This document shows, piece after piece, positions 1-12,318 of a stretch of 64,000 nucleotides of DNA. Location of the stretch: positions 70,900,064 through 70,964,063 of the forward strand of contig NC_079316.1 of NCBI RefSeq assembly GCF_029931775.1. Direction: 5' to 3'. The notes beneath the pieces are model-generated. The model was not told the DNA's origin. It saw only the letters and a list, made by a program, of their open reading frames with translations, and ran no database searches. The stretch comes from Euleptes europaea. Lineage: Eukaryota > Chordata > Lepidosauria > Squamata > Sphaerodactylidae. Positions within the stretch are counted from its first letter, which is position 1, and each line of letters begins with the position of its first letter. Both the position numbers and the translations under genes were made by a program.

Positions 1-936
1 CAGTCAATTGGTTCAGAAGAGGAAAGAAACATGCCCCATAGGGCAAACAGCAGCTTGGGGGCAGGACAGAGTCTGATGAGAAAAACAGCAGAGAGCAAAA
101 AGCATCCTCTCTTCTTCTGTGCTAGTGTTCCAAATAGCACCTTGCTATTGCCTTTCAGTACAAAAGAGAGATATATTTTTTTTTAAAGAGAAGGACAATC
201 ACTCATGGATCTCCTGCAAACTGTGTTGCTTTGGCCCTGCAGTCTAACTGAGAGAACCAGGTTCTTGTTCCTCTGTTACATTCTATTCAGCTTCTTTTCA
301 GAGATGTGTTTTTCTGTCCTATTTTTAGCCACAAAAGAGGCTGCCTCCAGTCTATTCTAGCTGCCACTTTTGAAAAGTGCATTTAGAACAAAATTAATGG
401 CATGAGAAGGAACCAAAACAGGTTTATTGCTTAACTCAATAAAAGGAAAGCATCTGTGTTCTGTTAAAGCAACAATGCAGCAGCTGCCCTGAATAGACCA
501 GCACATTCCTCCTCGGCTTGTGTCTGGTATTCAGGCCTCTGATCACCATTGAGAAACAAAGAATCAGGTTTGCACATTTGGGTGCCAGAGGGGACCCATT
601 TTCTACCAAATCGATGTCTTCATTTTGCAACACTGAAATCCAAACGTATCATCACGAATTCAGCCATGAGAGATGTTCTCAGGGTCTTCCCTGAGTTTCT
701 AAACTTGTTTTGCTTGCAGAGCTACAAACTTTTAAATATTATCATTTTTTTGTTCATGATTACCTAAACAGGCATATGTGTTATTTATAAAGTGTGATAT
801 AAGTTCCCCATATAAATAAATAAATAAACAAATTTAATGGTTGGAGTGCTGGTTGTAATTCACTCCAGTGATTGAGATTATACTCTGGGTTAACTAACCT
901 GGGATAGAATTCATGGATCAACAATGTTGCAAGGAT
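1..936. other. AT-rich non-coding stretch
   Basis: I see no gene, splice-flanked reading frame or complete repeat here. The short open frames are chance frames with no recognisable protein character. A short ATAAATA-rich tail near 810-835 resembles the 3' end of an old LINE but is too short to place. Confidence 0.5.
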
Positions 937-938
937 AT

Positions 939-969
<31 letters not shown>

Positions 970-972
970 TTT
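937..972. repeat. (ATTT)n microsatellite
   Basis: About nine uninterrupted ATTT units. This is an ordinary tetranucleotide repeat, possibly seeded by a retroelement tail. Confidence 0.9.
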
Positions 973-2508
973 GCTGCTTCTCCAGAGGCAATATAATAAA
1001 GTATGCCATTTTAATAACTGTTTAAAAATATCAATAGAACAATGACTGATTACCTTAAAAATATCCATAAAACAGATCTCAAGCCAGACCATAGGACCAA
1101 TTACATAAAATTTGGGGTAAAATACATTTCATTTTGGGGCAATGCATTGAAAAGGAGAGCCTCCTAGTTATGGTCTTCATCATGTGGTTTAGGAGGCATG
1201 AAAAAGATAATCATTCCACAATTGTACTGCCAACTTTTTTTACTGGCCATGCTTCTATGCCTTTAATAGCAACCTGACCTGCAGAAATTGAGCAGATGAT
1301 GCTGAGCGATGCCTCCAGTTGCCACAACAGAGTCAGGGAGAGGTAAATATTCTTGATCGGAGGTAAAAGAGTATAATATTACAAATATTTCTGTCGGCAG
1401 AATAGGTAGAGCATCCAGCCCCTCTACAATGCGTGACCGGCTGTCTTTTTTCTTCACAGGGTTGAGAGTTTAATCTGCTCACCACACATTGGAGTATTCT
1501 TAATTCACCTTTAGTTGAAATGCAATATGCTGTTTACTACACTTCAAGGACTAAATGATCTAATCCGTTATATGACTCCCTTTTTGCCACCTCTGCCAAC
1601 ACAGATGCTTGGCGTCAGGAGTAAACACTGTTATATTTGTATTATCTTCTTCAACAGACTTCTTTTTGTAGAGGCATTAATGTTACCAAGTTGTAGTATT
1701 TTACTCAAAATTACCTCTTTCCCCTAAGAAACATCCCAGTATATTTAATGAGTGGGGTAGGAACAAGCACTCTCCCCCCACCAGAAACACAAAACAGCTC
1801 CATACACTGCATTCTTTCTTTTTTTGGCCTCACTCAGCTTAAACTATTCATTGTACAGCTTCTTTTCTCTGAAAATATGTTTCGGCCTGAACCCAGCAGC
1901 ATCCCCACAACAAGCCAGCAATCCAGGGCATCTCTATAGCCCTTCCTGATAAATGATCTGGAATTTCTCGTCACATGCCTAGCTGGCTGTCTGCTCATTA
2001 CAGAGGTTAGCTGGGGCCAGATGGATGTTCTGAACAGTCTGTGCTACAGAGGGACTCCCTTTCTCGAAAGATTATTTTGTTTGTTTAAAGGCTCTGAATG
2101 TACATCCACAGATGCGAACAGCATTTTGCCTCGCAAGTAAGTGTTTCATAGAAAAGTGCAAGCCGCCTAAGTAAATTTAGCAGAGATGGTGGGGCATGCA
2201 TCTTTTAAATTGATAAACTGATCAGCCTTTTACTAATCAACTGTGACCCAGGGCAGGAACTGTGAGGGGGGGAACAAACTGAGAATTTTACCCCTAAAAA
2301 TCTCCTCTGAGTTTCGGACTGCTCCCAGGGCCTCAGACAGGCTGGTTTCCACAAAGCCACACAAACACTGTTTTTCTTCAACTGACATTTGATAGCTACC
2401 AATTTTCTGTCACTATTTAGTCCTCATAAGGCCTTTTTTTTCTCCTTTTGGTTAATTTACAAAGTACTGGGGAGTGCCCTAAGTAGAGACCCCAACCTTA
2501 TCTGAGGG
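973..2508. other. Non-coding stretch
   Basis: Nothing recognisable: frames are short and stop-rich on both strands, and no repeat termini are seen. Confidence 0.5.
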
Positions 2509-2720
2509 TAGGGTTGCCAACCTCCAGGTAGTAGCTGGAGATCTCCTGCTATTACAACTGATCTCCAGCCGATAGAGATCAGTTCACCTGAAGAAAACGG
2601 CCGCTTTGGCCATTGAAGTCCTCTATGGCATTGAAGTCCTTCCCCCTCCCAAACCCCGCCCTCCTCAGTCTCCGCCCCAAAAACCTCCCGCCGGTTGCAA
2701 AGAGGGACCTGGCAACCCTA
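2509..2720 (+). mobile_element. Non-autonomous hAT MITE (GGGTTGCC family), copy 1
   Basis: This ~212-bp element starts TAGGGTTGCC and ends GGCAACCCTA, a near-perfect terminal inverted repeat. A perfect 8-bp target duplication TCTGAGGG lies at 2501-2508 and 2721-2728. An 8-bp duplication with these termini is the hAT signature. It has no coding capacity. It carries the family's internal CTGGAGATCTCC and CCTCCCC modules. Confidence 0.93.
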
Positions 2721-2812
2721 TCTGAGGGTGTGGCCCACTTTGGTAGTTTTCATCATCCATCCAGGGGGCCAGCCGGTTTACCACCAGATACAGTAATATC
2801 AATTTCCTTGAA

Positions 2813-3002
2813 CTGCATACAAGTTCTTAAACGTGTACTGAATCTGTATTCACTCTACTTTCTAACATTTTTCTAATATAATTTACTTTGCCAAACTTTA
2901 TCCTTTATCCTGCATACAGGTTCTTAAACGTGTACTGAATCTGTATTCACTCTACTTTCTAACATTTTTCTAATATAATTTACTTTGCCAAACTTTATCC
3001 TT
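2813..3002 (+). repeat. Two-copy tandem duplication, 97-bp unit
   Basis: Copy one runs about 2813-2909 and copy two 2910-3002. They are almost identical (one A/G difference early in the unit is obvious), so the duplication is recent. No gene is involved. Confidence 0.9.
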
Positions 3003-3280
3003 CCCAGGCTGCCCACCACAATCTCCAGGAATTTCCCAACCCAAAGCTGGCAACTGTGGCAGTTTGCAGTAGCAGGAGAAAGCGCTAAAAAAGTTTTGGT
3101 GGGAGAGCCCCCCCCCCCCCAAATAGCCCAGTGCTATTGTCCTCATAATGGTAGCATGTATTGATTTCTGGGATTAATTGAGGACTATTTGCCCACACCA
3201 CACTCTCCACAACACCAAGCACACCTGTGAAAGAGGCCAAAGCAATGGTTATTTACTGCTGAGCCACCCCAGATGTATGC

Positions 3281-3718
3281 ATTGCATTTATTTATTTATA
3301 TCCTGCTTTTCTCCCCTGTTGGGAATCAAAGTGGCTTTTAGATCACCATTCTCTCCTCCTCAGTTCTCTCACAACAACAACCCAGTGAGGCAGGCCAGGC
3401 GGAGAGGCTGTGACAAGCCCAAGGTCACTAGGGTTGCCAACCTCCAGGTGGTGGCCGGAGATCTCCGGCTATTACAGCTGATCTTGAGGTGATAGAGATC
3501 AGTTCCCCTGGAGAAAATGGCAGCTTTGGCCATTGGACTCTAGGGCATTGAAGTCTCTCCCCTCTTGAAACCCTGCCCTCCTCAGGCTCCACCTCCAAAA
3601 TCTCCAGGTAATTCCCAACCCGGAGCTGGTAACCCTAAAGGTCACCCAGCAAGCTTCTATGGTAGAAGTTGTGATTTGAACCTGGGTCACCCAGTATCCT
3701 AGTCTTCCACTCCATGGA
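3281..3718 (-). repeat. tRNA-derived SINE, split by a hAT MITE
   Basis: Read on the minus strand, the head holds a box-B-like segment (GGTTCAAATC) and the body has the TGGGTGACCTTGGGC core. The 3' end reads GGAGAAAAGCAGGATATAAA. The body is interrupted by the hAT copy at 3429-3637, whose 8-bp duplication AAGGTCAC falls inside the SINE core. The SINE is therefore the older insertion. Confidence 0.8.
3429..3637 (+). mobile_element. Non-autonomous hAT MITE, copy 2
   Basis: Same family as 2509-2720. The perfect target duplication AAGGTCAC is at 3421-3428 and 3638-3645, within the older SINE. No coding capacity. Confidence 0.93.
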
Positions 3719-3853
3719 TGGATTCTTAAAATCGAGGAGGAGAACAGAGATTGACCACAAGAAAAAAAGCTTATTTATGGGGTGGGGAGACTGAACTGGA
3801 GATGTTCAGGACCAACTTTATTCCACTGAAATGTGCATATATAATATTAAAAG

Positions 3854-3952
3854 ATTGAAATATGAAGAATGCAGAGGAACTGCCAAGTTCCCCTCAGGTT
3901 GAAATATGAAGAATGCAGAGTTAGTCTGGAACTGCCAAGTTCCCCTCAGGTT
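3854..3952 (+). repeat. Imperfect local duplication
   Basis: A segment beginning TTGAAATATGAAGAATGCAG and ending CCAAGTTCCCCTCAGG occurs twice back to back (3854-3898 and 3899-3951). The second copy has an extra 8-9 bases in the middle. This looks like a simple replication duplication. Confidence 0.8.
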
Positions 3953-3959
3953 TCTTAAC

Positions 3960-4591
3960 CTATCAGATGACCATTAGAGCCTTTTAAAAACACAGACCGT
4001 GTCCTGCCCCAATTCATATCTATATATCTATTTCTCAAGTGTGGTCCCCATCTGCAGATCTCTAAATCCATGGATCAGGGCCATGCTCCCCCAAAACAGA
4101 TAGTTCTGCAAACTTGAGGATTCCCCAGGTTTGCAGAAAAATCTGATTTTTTAAAACTACAATAGGGAATTTAAATCCTCCCATGAAACAGTGTTGACTG
4201 TTCATATGCAGATAATGCACTTACCTGTCCTGTTTAAGCAAACTCTAAACTCTATCTGACTCAAACCTCCATTAAACAGCTCTTTCCCCTTATTCTCTTC
4301 CTCCTCTCTCAAGGTGTTTCAAGGTCCTTGATTGGTCTGACTTTCTTTCCAGACCCCCAGGGTACAAAGGGGACAGACTTGGCTCTGCCCTTCACAACAA
4401 CCCAAGCACATTATTAGTTGTTTACAATGCTTCAGAATGAACTACATGAATGAAACCCAAGATTAGAATTTGTTTGGAAGACCAGATGCAAAAGAAATCC
4501 TGAGCCCTGCACCTTGAATAGTTGCATAACTCTTGGGGCGTAATTTTTTTTAAGTTATGCCATGTAATTAACATCCGAGCCCCGTCATATC
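3960..4591. other. Non-coding stretch
   Basis: No gene or complete repeat recognised. Confidence 0.5.
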
Positions 4592-4792
4592 TAGTTGTTT
4601 GTTCCTTTGTTTTGCTGTGAAGTCACAGCTAACTTATAGCGACACTGTGGGGTTTTCAAGGCAAGGGGTGGTTTGTCATTGCCTGCCACTAAGTCTCAGC
4701 CCTGGACTTCTTTGGTGGTCTCCCATCCAAATACTAACCAGGGCTGACCCTGCTTAGCTTCTGAGATCTGATAAGATCAGGCTAGCCTGGAA
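4592..4792 (-). repeat. 5S rRNA-derived SINE (SINE3 class)
   Basis: On the minus strand the sequence reads like the internal promoter half of 5S rRNA: GATCTCAGAAGCTAAGCAGG, then GGTTAGTATTTGGATGGGAG. After this come the family body (GCAATGACAAACCACC) and the GTCGCTATAAGTTAGCTGTG segment. The body after the 5S part and the divergence from 5S show that it is a SINE and not a 5S gene. Confidence 0.9.
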
Positions 4793-5744
4793 ACATAATA
4801 AAACGTGACTTCTTTTTGTAGTACAGTGGCACATTATGCTTTCCCTTTTGATGCTTACCAATAAGACTTTTAATATGTTCCAGCTCATACCTTGCCTGTG
4901 CTCAGACTCGTTGGCTTATTGAACCCATGCACAATGTATTATTTCTAAATTTTATTTTGTGCATGGAACTGGGAAAGTACCCAATTTTCTAGAGACACAC
5001 ACATTTACTGCCCACTCCTACACAACATTTATTTGCAAGTCTCATTGATTTCTGTGGGACTTGTTCCTAAGTACTTCTTAAGCTCCAACTGCATTGCAGC
5101 TTTAAGATGTGCAATGTGTCCCTGGAGGTCCATATTACCAGCTTAGACAGGTAATGTGACTATAACTGTGCCATCTTCTCTGCCTACATACTGAGCTGCA
5201 TTCAAGTATATGATATTCAGTTCAGAGGCACTATTAGCATAATAAGAGATGTGAGTATGTCAAGGTATATAAAGGAAAAACAACCTTCTGAGATATTTGC
5301 ATCAAAAATGTTGATCCCTGTCAGAATGCATATTACCTTTACCTTTTATTAAGATTTATGGAAATATTCCATTGTAGTCTCATGGTGTTTGTGGTAGCTG
5401 TTGGAGATGAAGCTAGGAAAGACCATCTTTCTTACAAACACCATCACAGGTAATATTGAAAAGACCCATCAGAGAAGTTGCTTGTGCATCACCGTTTTCG
5501 AGTGATGGCTAAATTTGCCAGCCTTTTTCTGTTAAGGGGCTGTTTTTAATTTTAATTTTTCCAGCAAGCAAGAATCTAGCTGAATTCCGCAAGGCTGAGA
5601 TGTGAAAGACTGGCAAGTACCATAGTGTTCTGGCTGTTCCAGAACTCTTGCGGCTGCTTCTTATGTTAGCAAAAAGACAGTTTGCTGGAAAAATGCAAAT
5701 AAACAAACATGGCTGACACAACCGGCATTAGCCTGTAGCAGCTC
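4793..5744. other. Non-coding stretch
   Basis: No gene or complete repeat recognised. Confidence 0.5.
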
Positions 5745-5954
5745 TAGGGTTGCCAGGTCCCTCTTCGCCACAGGTGGGAAATTTTGGGGGCAGAGCCTGA
5801 AGAGGGCGGGGTTTGGGGAGGGGAGGGACTTCAATGCCATAGAGTTCAATTGCCAAAGCGGCCATTTTTTTCCAGGTGATCTGATCTCTATCGGCAGGAG
5901 ATCAGTTGAATTAGCAGGAGATCTCCTGCTACTACCTGGCAGTTGGCAACCCTA
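5745..5954 (-). mobile_element. Non-autonomous hAT MITE, copy 3
   Basis: Inverted orientation relative to copies 1 and 2. The perfect 8-bp target duplication AGCAGCTC is at 5737-5744 and 5955-5962, and the TAGGGTTGCC/GGCAACCCTA termini are intact. Confidence 0.93.
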
Positions 5955-6877
5955 AGCAGCTCCCATTAGATTTCTGACACACAAATCCCCTGCAAAAATG
6001 ACTGAACAGAGTGTGTTGAATCAAGGTGAAAAAAATAAAAATTAAGAAAGTTCTTTTTGTCCAGCGCTTAAGAGAGCAGGAAAATCTGTCTGTTCTCCTA
6101 CGTGTGTAACAAGAAAGGAACCTCACAGTAAGTCCAAATTTCTATTCTTGTCCATCTTTTAGAAGAGTGGATAACATGGGGATGTTCAGAAATGATGACT
6201 GCATCCCAGAACAACCAACAGAAATACCAAAAGTGGTTTCATCCTAACACCTGCTGGAGAACCTCCAAACAAAGGAGACCTCTGCAGAGATTAAAATATT
6301 CTTTCCTTATGAAAGTAGAAAGAGTAGCTCATGTGGTCACTTAACAGATGTCCTCAAGAGGTAATAATAGATATGGTGAAGTTTTTCCCTTTTGAGAAGT
6401 ATGGTAATACATCCCCTGCTAATGGTAGATCTGGATACTTTCAGTCCTTGAAAATCACTCCTATGTCCTCTGGTCATAATTTTGGAACCTTCTTCTCCTT
6501 GGGGTAAGATATAGTAGGACAAACGTTAGATAGGATTATTTCCTGACTCAGGTGAAAAACAGAATTAACCTTGGGAACGAAATAGAACAACCTGACTATC
6601 ATGGAAAATATACAAACAGAGAGGCCCCCAATCTCATCCAACTGCCTCTCGGAGTCACCAGAAAACCAGTCTTCCAGGTCAGCTGTTCAAAAGGAAAAAT
6701 AGAGGAAAAAATGGTGCTTTGATGTTTGCTGCCATAAGGCAGAACCAGGAAATCGGAAGTGTCGCCTCTCTGATGGCTCAGTTCTGTTTTTGTGGGTCTG
6801 TGCCATGAGACCCCCCTGTTGCCTATTCTTTACAAGCTGAATAAGAATGCCAGTCTGTTCTACCACGTGAGGCAGAT
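5955..6877. other. Non-coding stretch
   Basis: No gene or complete repeat recognised. Confidence 0.5.
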
Positions 6878-7232
6878 CTTATTTATTTAATTCATTTATA
6901 TCCCACCTTTCTCCCCAATGGGAGCCAAAGCTGCTTGCATCGTTCTCCTCTCCTCCATTTTAAAGTCGCATGAGCTCAGGGGCCTGGACTTAGCAACTAA
7001 GGTTGCTAGGTCCCTCTTCGCCACTGGCGGGAGATTTTTGGGGTGGAGCCTGAGGAGGGCGGGGTTTGGGGAGGTGAGGGACTTCAATGCTATAGAGTTC
7101 AATTGCTGAAGTGGCCATTTTTCTCCAGGTGAACTGATCTCTATTGGCTGGAGATCAGTTGAATTAGCAGGAGATCTCCAGCTACTACCTGGAGGTTGGC
7201 AATCCTATTAGCAACTCAACCAACACAGTGGC
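6878..7232 (-). repeat. tRNA-derived SINE remnant, split by a hAT MITE
   Basis: The 3' part (TATATCCCACCTTTCTCCCC on +) matches the 3' end of the SINE at 3281-3718 and continues past the nested hAT copy into a decayed head ending near CACAGTGGCT. The internal part is deleted or degraded. Confidence 0.65.
6998..7207 (-). mobile_element. Non-autonomous hAT MITE, copy 4
   Basis: Slightly decayed termini (TAAGGTTGCT / GGCAATCCTA), with a perfect 8-bp duplication TTAGCAAC at 6990-6997 and 7208-7215. It is nested in a SINE remnant. Confidence 0.92.
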
Positions 7233-7682
7233 TGCATTTATAAGTCCTTAAATCTTCTGCTATCACAAGCTGTCTACTGCATTACACATTATAAAGATTC
7301 TGAAAAATGAGACTTAATTAACCTGATGTGAGCCGTGAGCCATGTTTTAAGGCTTATCTTTGATGAAAGGAAGATAGTTCTTATTCTTTTGCTGTCTTAA
7401 ATGATATGCTAAAAAAATTTCCTGGTCTCTCAACACTTTCACAATATGACTGGCGCAGACAAGTTAAAATATATTCCGCTTTCACTGATAGTATATTATT
7501 TAGTTCATATTGAAACCTTTGCAGTTCCCGTTAAAGATCTGATGTGGGATCTTTCCAGTAATGCAACCAAGCTGCTCTGGCTAGGACCAATACTCACTCC
7601 ATTAAAGCAAAATAAAGCTTTATTGAATAGAAAATAAGAACAAAGTTTAAAATCACAAATTACAGGTCTACAGCAATAAATA
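7233..7682. other. Non-coding stretch
   Basis: No gene or complete repeat recognised. Confidence 0.5.
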
Positions 7683-7888
7683 TAGGGTTGCCAACCTCCA
7701 GGTACTAGCTGGAGATCTGCTATTACAGGTGATCTCCAGCCAATAGAGATCAGGTCCCCTGGAGAAAATGGCCGCTTTGGCAATTGGACTCTATGGCATT
7801 GAAGCTCCTCCCCTCCCCAAACCCCACCCTCCTCAGACTCCACCCCCAAAACCTCCTGCTGGTGGTGAAGAGGGACCTGGCAACCCTA
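7683..7888 (+). mobile_element. Non-autonomous hAT MITE, copy 5
   Basis: Intact termini. The target duplication AATAAATA / AATAAACA matches at 7 of 8 positions. Confidence 0.9.
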
Positions 7889-8822
7889 AATAAACAACAT
7901 ATGAAAATAATAAATCTATCTAGCCAAATACTTAAGGGCTTACACAGCAAAGCGTTTAGTTAAGGCATGAGATTTCTTGAGCATGGCAAAAGTCTGGATG
8001 ACAAAGTAACAACAAGCAAAGGAGGGGGGAGGAGGGGGTGATTGCCCTGTGACTAGCCTATTCTTATGGATGAGCTGACTGCAAACAGGTGACTCCTAGC
8101 TACCAATCATTGGGCTGTCTTCTCAGTACCTTCTAGGTGCTGCGAAACTTTAGGCCCCCTCCCAAGAGATATTCCAGAGAGAGAAGTTCACCCCTCCCAT
8201 CTCTTGGTTCCCAGATGAATGGAATCAGCTAATTAACTTGGCTCGAGAAAATGTCCTTGAAGAAGGACTCACAGACAAGACACCTGGTAGTTAGGCTTCT
8301 GGTGGAAAAATACAGGGAAAGATGGAGACTGCCTTGATAGAGATATAGCAAATTGACTTAACAGATATTTCAGTCTTTCAAAGTTACTTCTTTCATTTCT
8401 CTAAGCTTCTTCATATGAGAAGCATATGCAATGATTCTTCCTCTAACAAAAGTTTTACAAGCATCCCATTCAATAGCACAAGTACTAGCTGTTCCCTGAT
8501 TAATATTAAAATGCTCTATAATTCAGGCTTAAACTGATTTTAAAAATCCTCAAGATGAGAAATGTCACAATGCTATAAACTAGGTGGTTTAATCTAGTCT
8601 GGAAACTGAAGAACTAATAATATGGGGGTGCGGTCAGAAAATACAATAATAACGGTATCACGGGCAATAATCCTGGGCTTTGGAGAAGCAATATATACCA
8701 AGGATCAACCAAGCCTAGTTCAGCCACATAGGCTTTGAGTGTAGCTCTTACCAAATAATATTCTTTGCATGGAGGTGCGCTTGGATCCAAAACTGCATCT
8801 AGTATGTCATTATGTCACTGGA
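7889..8822. other. Non-coding stretch
   Basis: No gene recognised. There is a short G-rich run near 8020-8040 but no repeat termini. Confidence 0.5.
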
Positions 8823-9088
8823 GAGCCAGTGTGGTGTAGTAGTTTGGAGCAGTGGTTTGGAGCGGTGGACTCTGATCTGGAGAACCAGGTTTGATTCCCC
8901 ACTCCTCCACATGAGTGGTGGACGCTAATCTGGTGAACCAGGTTGGTTCCCCCACTCCTTCACATGAAGCCAGCTGGGTGACCTTGGGCTAGTCACGCTC
9001 TCTCAGCCCTGCCTACCTCACAGGGTGTCTGTTGTGGGGAGGGGAAGGTGATTGTAAGCCGGTTTGATTCTTCCTTAAGTGGGAGAGA

Positions 9089-9119
<31 letters not shown>

Positions 9120-9160
9120 CTTCTTGTTCTTCTTCTTCTTCTTCTTCTTCTTCTTCTTCT
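8823..9160 (+). repeat. tRNA-derived SINE with (CTT)n tail
   Basis: The head GAGCCAGTGTGGTGTAGTAG contains a box-A-like segment, and GGTTTGATTCC is a good box B. The body includes GGGTGACCTTGGGC and CACAGGGTGTCTGTTGTGGG. It ends in about 70 bp of CTT repeats (9090-9160). Long leucine or arginine open frames across the tail are artefacts of the triplet repeat. Confidence 0.92.
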
Positions 9161-10036
9161 ATCTCCCACCACCAACGTGTGGATGAAAGGTGTTTGGAGA
9201 GTCCACAGTTGGACCATACACATTAATCATAACAATAACAGAATCAGAACTTTTCATTACCAAAATAACAAAGCGACCATTTGGATCTGTAATCATTTGT
9301 TGAAGCTGAAAAGAAACATGCTTGTGTATCAATACAGCAACACCTTTAGATTGATTAGATGTATCAATTTAGATTTATTAGACATAGCTCACCAGCCCAA
9401 TCCTTACATGTGTAATTCTTATCCTTTGCCATTATATGAGTTATTGTTTTTACAAAAGGCACTCTAGCTTTAACATCTTTCAACTTGGAAATAACCTTTT
9501 TTATTCTTACTGGAATCCCTCAGGCCCTTAACATTTTATTTCATGATGTCATGTAGAACATAGGTTTGGCAATCCTTGTCTTACGTGTCACACCAATAAA
9601 TCACTGATGAATGATCTATGAAGTTGGCGTAGCCATTATGGGGGTTAATTTACAACTTTGTTTCTGTGCTTATTGGTATTGTAAGATTGCCCACTCCATT
9701 GCATTGTTTATACACACCAACAAAGCAGACAGATTTTCTCATGTTCATGTGTGCAACGAGCTATCCTCTGAAGGGATTAAAAAGAGCTCTCTGTCCTTAT
9801 TTTGTGGGAGGTTTTCCCATAAAAAGAGAAATAATTGGCAAAGACTTGGGAATATCACTAATCATAACTAATATCAAGGATCTGAGGAACATGCATACAT
9901 AAAATATTAATACATTCATGATTGATGTGGCATCACTCATTGATAGTAATTCTGCATTCTTTGTTGGCAAAATCTCTCTGTGACTCAATGCAATCTCTGC
10001 TGCCTATATGGTGAGAAAATTCCTAGTTTGCTTTTA
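9161..10036. other. Non-coding stretch
   Basis: No gene or complete repeat recognised. Confidence 0.5.
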
Positions 10037-10189
10037 GGCTGCTTTCACACATGCACATTGGATAATGTACTTTCAGTGCACTTTCAATGCACTTTAGTGA
10101 TTGTTTGCAACACTGTGTTAAACAGGAAAATCCACTTGCGGACCATAGGTAAAATTAATGTGCCTTATTCAACATGTGTGAAAGCAGCT
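10037..10189. mobile_element. Harbinger-type MITE
   Basis: Terminal inverted repeats GGCTGCTTTCACACATG and CATGTGTGAAAGCAGC enclose ~153 bp, flanked by the 3-bp duplication TTA on both sides. A TWA duplication with termini of the GG...TTTCACAC type is typical of PIF/Harbinger. There is no coding capacity, so it would need a transposase in trans. Confidence 0.88.
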
Positions 10190-10969
10190 TTAATAATCCC
10201 ACTCTCTCCTCTTTTTGACCATGGGCAAGGGAGATACTCAATCTCCCTCCCTTTCTTTGAGAGTGGGAGCAAGCTGGTTGCCCATTTGGGGGCCATGTAG
10301 GAATTTCCCCCCCTCTGGTGGATTGGCACTAGCCCAGATGGTTTTTTTTTTTATCCAGATGTTTTTTTGCCTACTCTACTCTGAAAAGGGTAACAGGAAA
10401 TCTATCAGTTTCATAATGCCGAGGCATTGGTATTCCATATTGTTGATAGCAGTGCGGATCAAGTTGCTTGAATGCTATGCAGTACAACTTAGGTGAGTAC
10501 CCTGGGGCATCATTTGGATGGTGAAAGGTTAACCCTCAGAACAGGCTTGGGGCCTTCATTGACCTGGGACAGGAAGCCCTTGAGCAGTGTCATTATCCGT
10601 GACTCATAGACCATGTGGCTAGGGGGATACGAAGTGGCACACCTCCCTCAAGCATCATGAAGACTTGGCAAAGAGGAGCCTGGGACCGTTCAAGTCTCGG
10701 AGCCAGGGTGGCCTCACCCATAAATTCAGGGATGCGCAAACAAGAGGAGGCCTGACTCTTCTGCATCCCACCAATCAGCCACACTGCAAATGGGTTTGGA
10801 ATGGGAATGGCCTGCAGGCGTCACCGATCCCCTTTGATCAACGTGAATAAATAATTGAATAAAGTCGGCCCATTTTATCTTCCATTTTTTCTGTTCTTCA
10901 TGTTTTGTTGACGTTATACACATCCTGAAACGCTCGACACCATATACAAGGTGTGAGCCGTGAGCCATG
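10190..10969. other. Non-coding stretch
   Basis: No gene recognised. A T-run lies near 10335 and there are no repeat termini. Confidence 0.5.
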
Positions 10970-11043
10970 TGTAGGAGTGGGGAAACCAACCTGGTTCACC
11001 AGATTAGAGTCCACTGCTCTTAATCACTACACCATGCTGGCTT
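10970..11043 (-). repeat. tRNA-derived SINE fragment (head only)
   Basis: On the minus strand it holds the SINE start (GCCAGCATGGTGTAGTGATT), continuing to TCCCCACTCC. The rest of the body is missing. Confidence 0.85.
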
Positions 11044-12318
11044 AAAGTATCTTTGCCGTGTACACCCATCATCAGGGACTGGATCTCCCAATATTTAAAA
11101 AAAAAAACTTTCCAGCAGCTGTGGGGGGAGGAAAGCTATGAATCTGAATGGAGGAGTAGCTAGGGGACGAGGGCTAATCCCCACCCTTCTCCCAAGCGAA
11201 ATTGTCATCCAGTGGAGCTGTTTGTCTCCCTGAGAAAAACCATTCAGGCAGGGGAGGAACTGACTGGGCCCTGATCAAATGAAGTGCCACTTTGAGAAAG
11301 CTGTGTTTCGAGATAAGGGAAGTAATATTAGTCTGTGGAATGGATTTTTTTTTAAGTACCGGTAGTCCACCCTCCTTAGTTTCCTGACACCAATGATTTC
11401 CCTGCTGCATAGACTGGGGACAGTGATAGATATGGCTTTAATGTAGCTGCTGTCAGACATCATGAACTCACAGGACAGGGTGGGAATAATGTAGCAATGC
11501 AATCTATAAATTATATCACATGCAGATAAAAAAAACATGCAAGCTAGCTATGGCCTACGCAGTGTCTGCAGTGAAGCTTCTTGATTAAAAAAAACAAACC
11601 ACGTTCATAGAATAGACTATTTTGCTATTTTAGAATAAAAACATTTGGCAGTTCTGGACAATCTAATCTTTTATAACACAATCTGCACATATGACAGTAT
11701 TACATTAAATGACATAAACATGAAATAGCAGGGTGTTCTGTTTCAGTAGTGGCTGCTTCCTTCAGAGTATCCTCCATCCTAAATAATCACCACTAACGGC
11801 TATTTCATTATCATTTTTCACCTTGTTTGTATGTGCAACTGGAAAGACTGAGGTTTAAGACTTGAGGAAGGATCGTCAGTAAAGCATTACTGCGATCCGT
11901 TGTCTAAGACTCAACAATTTTTTTCTTGTAAAGATATTCCTCACAAATTATAGTAGTGTTACTACCTTAAACAAAATTAGGAATTACAGTATAAAACTGT
12001 TGACCAGTTGACCACCAATGGCTTGGATCGTGCAGAAAATTTGTGACTGGGGGGAGCAATTTTCACCACTTTGATCTGCTGCAGACCTCTGGCTCCCCCC
12101 TGTTTTTCCTTGGGGTTCCTTTCCCTAGAAACAGCATTGGAAAGTACTTGGGGCTTCAGTGAAAGGGGAGAAGGGGGAATGTCATTCTATGAGGATGGAA
12201 ATCCCTTCTGTGTAAATCTCCAGTGGATCCAACCCTATGGCCAGTATACACAATCAACTATGTCAGATCAACAACTACTAAACTGTCTTCTACCTCAGTT
12301 ATGGATAAATGTTGAAAG
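11044..12318. other. Non-coding stretch
   Basis: No gene or complete repeat recognised. Confidence 0.5.

Noticed and set aside
8823-8900. tRNA gene
   Set aside because: Boxes A and B are present but the sequence does not fold into a full cloverleaf and continues into a known SINE body; the same applies to the other copies.
9048-9467. 139-codon frame rich in leucine
   Set aside because: It is the (CTT)n tail of a SINE read in one frame.
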